Below, one piece after another: positions 5,954 to 7,622 of a stretch of 7,622 bases of DNA. The position numbers and the translations under genes were made by a program. The stretch spans positions 1 through 7,622 of the forward strand of contig DNUB01000079.1 of the NCBI GenBank assembly GCA_003508605.1. Reading direction: 5' to 3'. This DNA is from Oscillospiraceae bacterium. GTDB lineage: Bacteria > Bacillota > Clostridia > Oscillospirales > Ruminococcaceae. Every line of letters starts with the position of its first letter. Positions within the stretch are counted from its first letter, which is position 1. Below the pieces are notes generated by a model, which was given only the letters and a program-made list of their open reading frames with translations, was not told where the DNA came from and ran no database searches.

Positions 5954-7492
5954 ATGCATAAAATCAAGAGACAAATCAAAATAATGAAAAAAGAAAAACA
6001 AAATCCCCTTTTATGGCTTGCTCCCATAATATTTCTAATAATCGGAGCGGGACTTATTCCCTTAAACCTGTTTGTGTTTTCAATGCCCGAGTGGATCACG
6101 GTGCTGTTTGCCGCATTTATACTTGCCGCTTTGGTAATAATGTGGCTTAAGCTTAAAAGAAAGCTGCATATAAAGATAATTATTTCGGTTTTTTCTCTTT
6201 TGGGTATAGCGGTCACCCTTTTCGGAAGCCTGTGCAATCCTTATTGGAATAGCATAATGTTTAAAAGCGACGACAGCCTTTATTACTGCAGGGACTATGA
6301 CAGCGAGCTTACCTATTCTCAGGCAAAAGCCGATTTGGATTATGCCTTTAAATATCTGAAAAAGCTGCACCCGTTTTTTTACAAAAGCACTCCCGAGGAG
6401 ATTCAAAAACGCTATGACAGTGTGGTCTCCGAGCTTAAAGGTGCGGATAAAATCACCGTAAACCGTCTTGCAGAGCAGATTCAGAGTATATTCTCTTTAT
6501 TGGGCGACGCTCACACAAGCCTTTTTCTTAACTATACCGACCCAAGATATATGAAGTATATAGGAACCCACAAGAAGGCGGGGGATATTTTGATCGGAAT
6601 AAACGGAAACAGCCTTGAAAGCCTTCTTGATACAGATTCTCCCTGTCATAACAAGGTAAGCTATGAGGTTAAGTCATGGGGAATAATTCAGCTTAAAAAT
6701 TATATGAATACCTTGGAGGGGCTGAATTATTTGGGTATACCCACGGATAAAGGGATCACCTATAATTATCAGTCAAAAAACGGTGAAAAAACCGACGTGT
6801 ACGTTACCGAATCCGATTTTCTCACCTATGACGAATATGTTAAGTTTAACGGCATATCGGATACGCAGGACGATACTCAGGAAGAGTCCTTTGTAAGCTA
6901 CAGCATAGACAGGGACAAAAGCACCGCCGTTCTGACCCTGACAGAATGTAATTATAACAAAGAATACATAGATACCTTAAACGCAATGTTCAAGGAGATC
7001 AAAGCTCAGGGAATAAAAAACATTGCGGTGGATCTGAGAGATAACGGCGGCGGAAATTCTCTTGTCGCCAACGAGTTCTTCAGGTATCTGGATATAGACA
7101 GCTTTAAGGAAGGCAGCCTGAATTGGCGGCTGGGATGCTTTATGATAGAAAGCCCCAAAATCGTCACCGAAAACAAAAGATACGAGGAGCTGCTGTTTAA
7201 GGGAAAGCTTTACCTGCTCACCTCAAATAACAGCTTCAGCTCGGCAATGCTTTTTGCGCAGTTTGTAAAGGACAACGGTCTGGGCACGATAATAGGGGAA
7301 GCTCCCGGCAACGATCCCAACGGCTGCGGAGATATTTCCGTTTTCAGGCTGCCCAATTCGGGAGCGACAATACAAATCTCCACCAAGGAATTTAAGCGCA
7401 TAGACGGCAAGGTCGGACTGATCGAGCCGGATATCCCCTGCGAAAAGGATAACGCCCTCGACTGCTTCTTTAAGGAATGCGAGGAACAATAA
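5954..7492 (+). CDS. Membrane-anchored S41-family serine peptidase
   Basis: A 512-residue protein. A Lys/Arg-rich N-terminus is followed by three hydrophobic segments (about 18-43, 46-65 and 74-94), with a basic loop KLKRKLHIK (66-74) between the second and third. By the positive-inside rule the N-terminus is cytoplasmic and the large C-terminal part is outside the cell. The outer part has S41 landmarks: helical region with LHPFFYK (138-144), GDAHTSL (184-190) with probable base His187, a PDZ-like stretch around AGDILIGINGNSLESL (209-224), DLRDNGGG (360-367), nucleophile region NSFSSAM (426-432; Ser429 by alignment to Tsp/CtpA), and GLIEPDIP (488-495). The lysine of the CtpA Ser-Lys dyad, expected about 25 residues after Ser429, is absent (Asp454), so a tricorn-like Ser-His mechanism is more likely. 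The start is supported by AAGGAAG at 5941-5947, six bases upstream; ATG 5984 is less likely. Substrate unknown. No terminator separates it from the PAS gene (56-base gap). Confidence 0.88.
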   Translation: MHKIKRQIKIMKKEKQNPLLWLAPIIFLIIGAGLIPLNLFVFSMPEWITVLFAAFILAALVIMWLKLKRKLHIKIIISVFSLLGIAVTLFGSLCNPYWNSIMFKSDDSLYYCRDYDSELTYSQAKADLDYAFKYLKKLHPFFYKSTPEEIQKRYDSVVSELKGADKITVNRLAEQIQSIFSLLGDAHTSLFLNYTDPRYMKYIGTHKKAGDILIGINGNSLESLLDTDSPCHNKVSYEVKSWGIIQLKNYMNTLEGLNYLGIPTDKGITYNYQSKNGEKTDVYVTESDFLTYDEYVKFNGISDTQDDTQEESFVSYSIDRDKSTAVLTLTECNYNKEYIDTLNAMFKEIKAQGIKNIAVDLRDNGGGNSLVANEFFRYLDIDSFKEGSLNWRLGCFMIESPKIVTENKRYEELLFKGKLYLLTSNNSFSSAMLFAQFVKDNGLGTIIGEAPGNDPNGCGDISVFRLPNSGATIQISTKEFKRIDGKVGLIEPDIPCEKDNALDCFFKECEEQ

Positions 7493-7510
7493 CGGTAAAT
7501 TTGGTTTTAT

Positions 7511-7622
7511 GCTTTTAGAGCGTGTTCACATAAAGCTCAATACGCATCTTTTCGGCAAATTTTGCCGCCCGCTGCGTTAAAATTTTTTGAAATATGATAA
7601 TATTCCTGCAAAATTTCCCTTG
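7511..7622. repeat. Repeat-like intergenic segment (right flank), runs off the window
   Basis: After the peptidase stop there is no gene. The segment contains a 15-bp palindrome CGGCAAATTTTGCCG (7553-7567), a further inverted pair AAATTTTGC (7557-7565) and GCAAAATTT (7608-7616), and the word GCGTTAAAAT (7574-7583) also present at 65-74. These are features of a structured dispersed repeat whose second half lies beyond the window edge. No classical stem plus T-run terminator is apparent for the peptidase gene; the T run at 7583-7588 has no strong stem directly before it. Confidence 0.4.

Overview
The window reads as one gene cluster on the + strand from a low-to-mid GC anaerobic Firmicute, most likely a gut Clostridia/Oscillospiraceae (Ruminococcus-like) organism. 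This is inferred from strong GGAGG-type ribosome binding sites, short intergenic gaps, the protein flavour (a multi-modular GH2 enzyme, a PAS_10-like protein, a membrane S41 peptidase) and the look of the flanking repeats. No 16S or marker gene is present, so the taxonomic guess is soft. Base composition and codon use look even across the five genes, and I see no sign that any of them arrived separately.

Layout: positions 1-418 are non-coding. They hold a GC-rich hairpin (about 25-45), a stretch that looks like part of a dispersed intergenic repeat (about 60-190), a good extended -10 promoter (255-283), and a leader of about 128 nt containing a long, nearly symmetric RNA hairpin (323-376). 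Then follow a LacI-family repressor (419-1414); a 1145-residue GH2 glycosidase (1516-4953; an upstream in-frame GTG at 1447 is rejected); a GNAT acetyltransferase overlapping the glycosidase stop by 4 bases (4950-5486); a 122-residue stand-alone PAS protein (5529-5897); and a three-TM membrane-anchored S41 peptidase (5954-7492). From 7493 to the end is non-coding, with a palindrome and a second repeat-like segment that shares words with the left flank and runs off the window.

How the genes may work together: the repressor and GH2 enzyme form a classic local sugar-response pair, in which a LacI/GalR-type regulator senses a sugar and controls a cytoplasmic beta-glycosidase (probably a beta-galactosidase or related enzyme). 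The GH2 enzyme has no signal peptide although it carries two C-terminal carbohydrate-binding-like domains, and no transporter is present, so the substrate must be imported by a system encoded elsewhere. The acetyltransferase is translationally coupled to the glycosidase, so the two may be functionally linked, but its substrate cannot be read from sequence. The PAS protein and the peptidase follow without clear promoters or terminators and may be read-through members or an unrelated pair.

I do not see a convincing, wholly new biological system. The items most worth a second look are the leader hairpin, the related repeats on both flanks, the intracellular GH2 enzyme with carbohydrate-binding-like modules coupled to a GNAT, the orphan PAS protein with its Cys-His pair, and the S41 peptidase that lacks the usual CtpA-type lysine.
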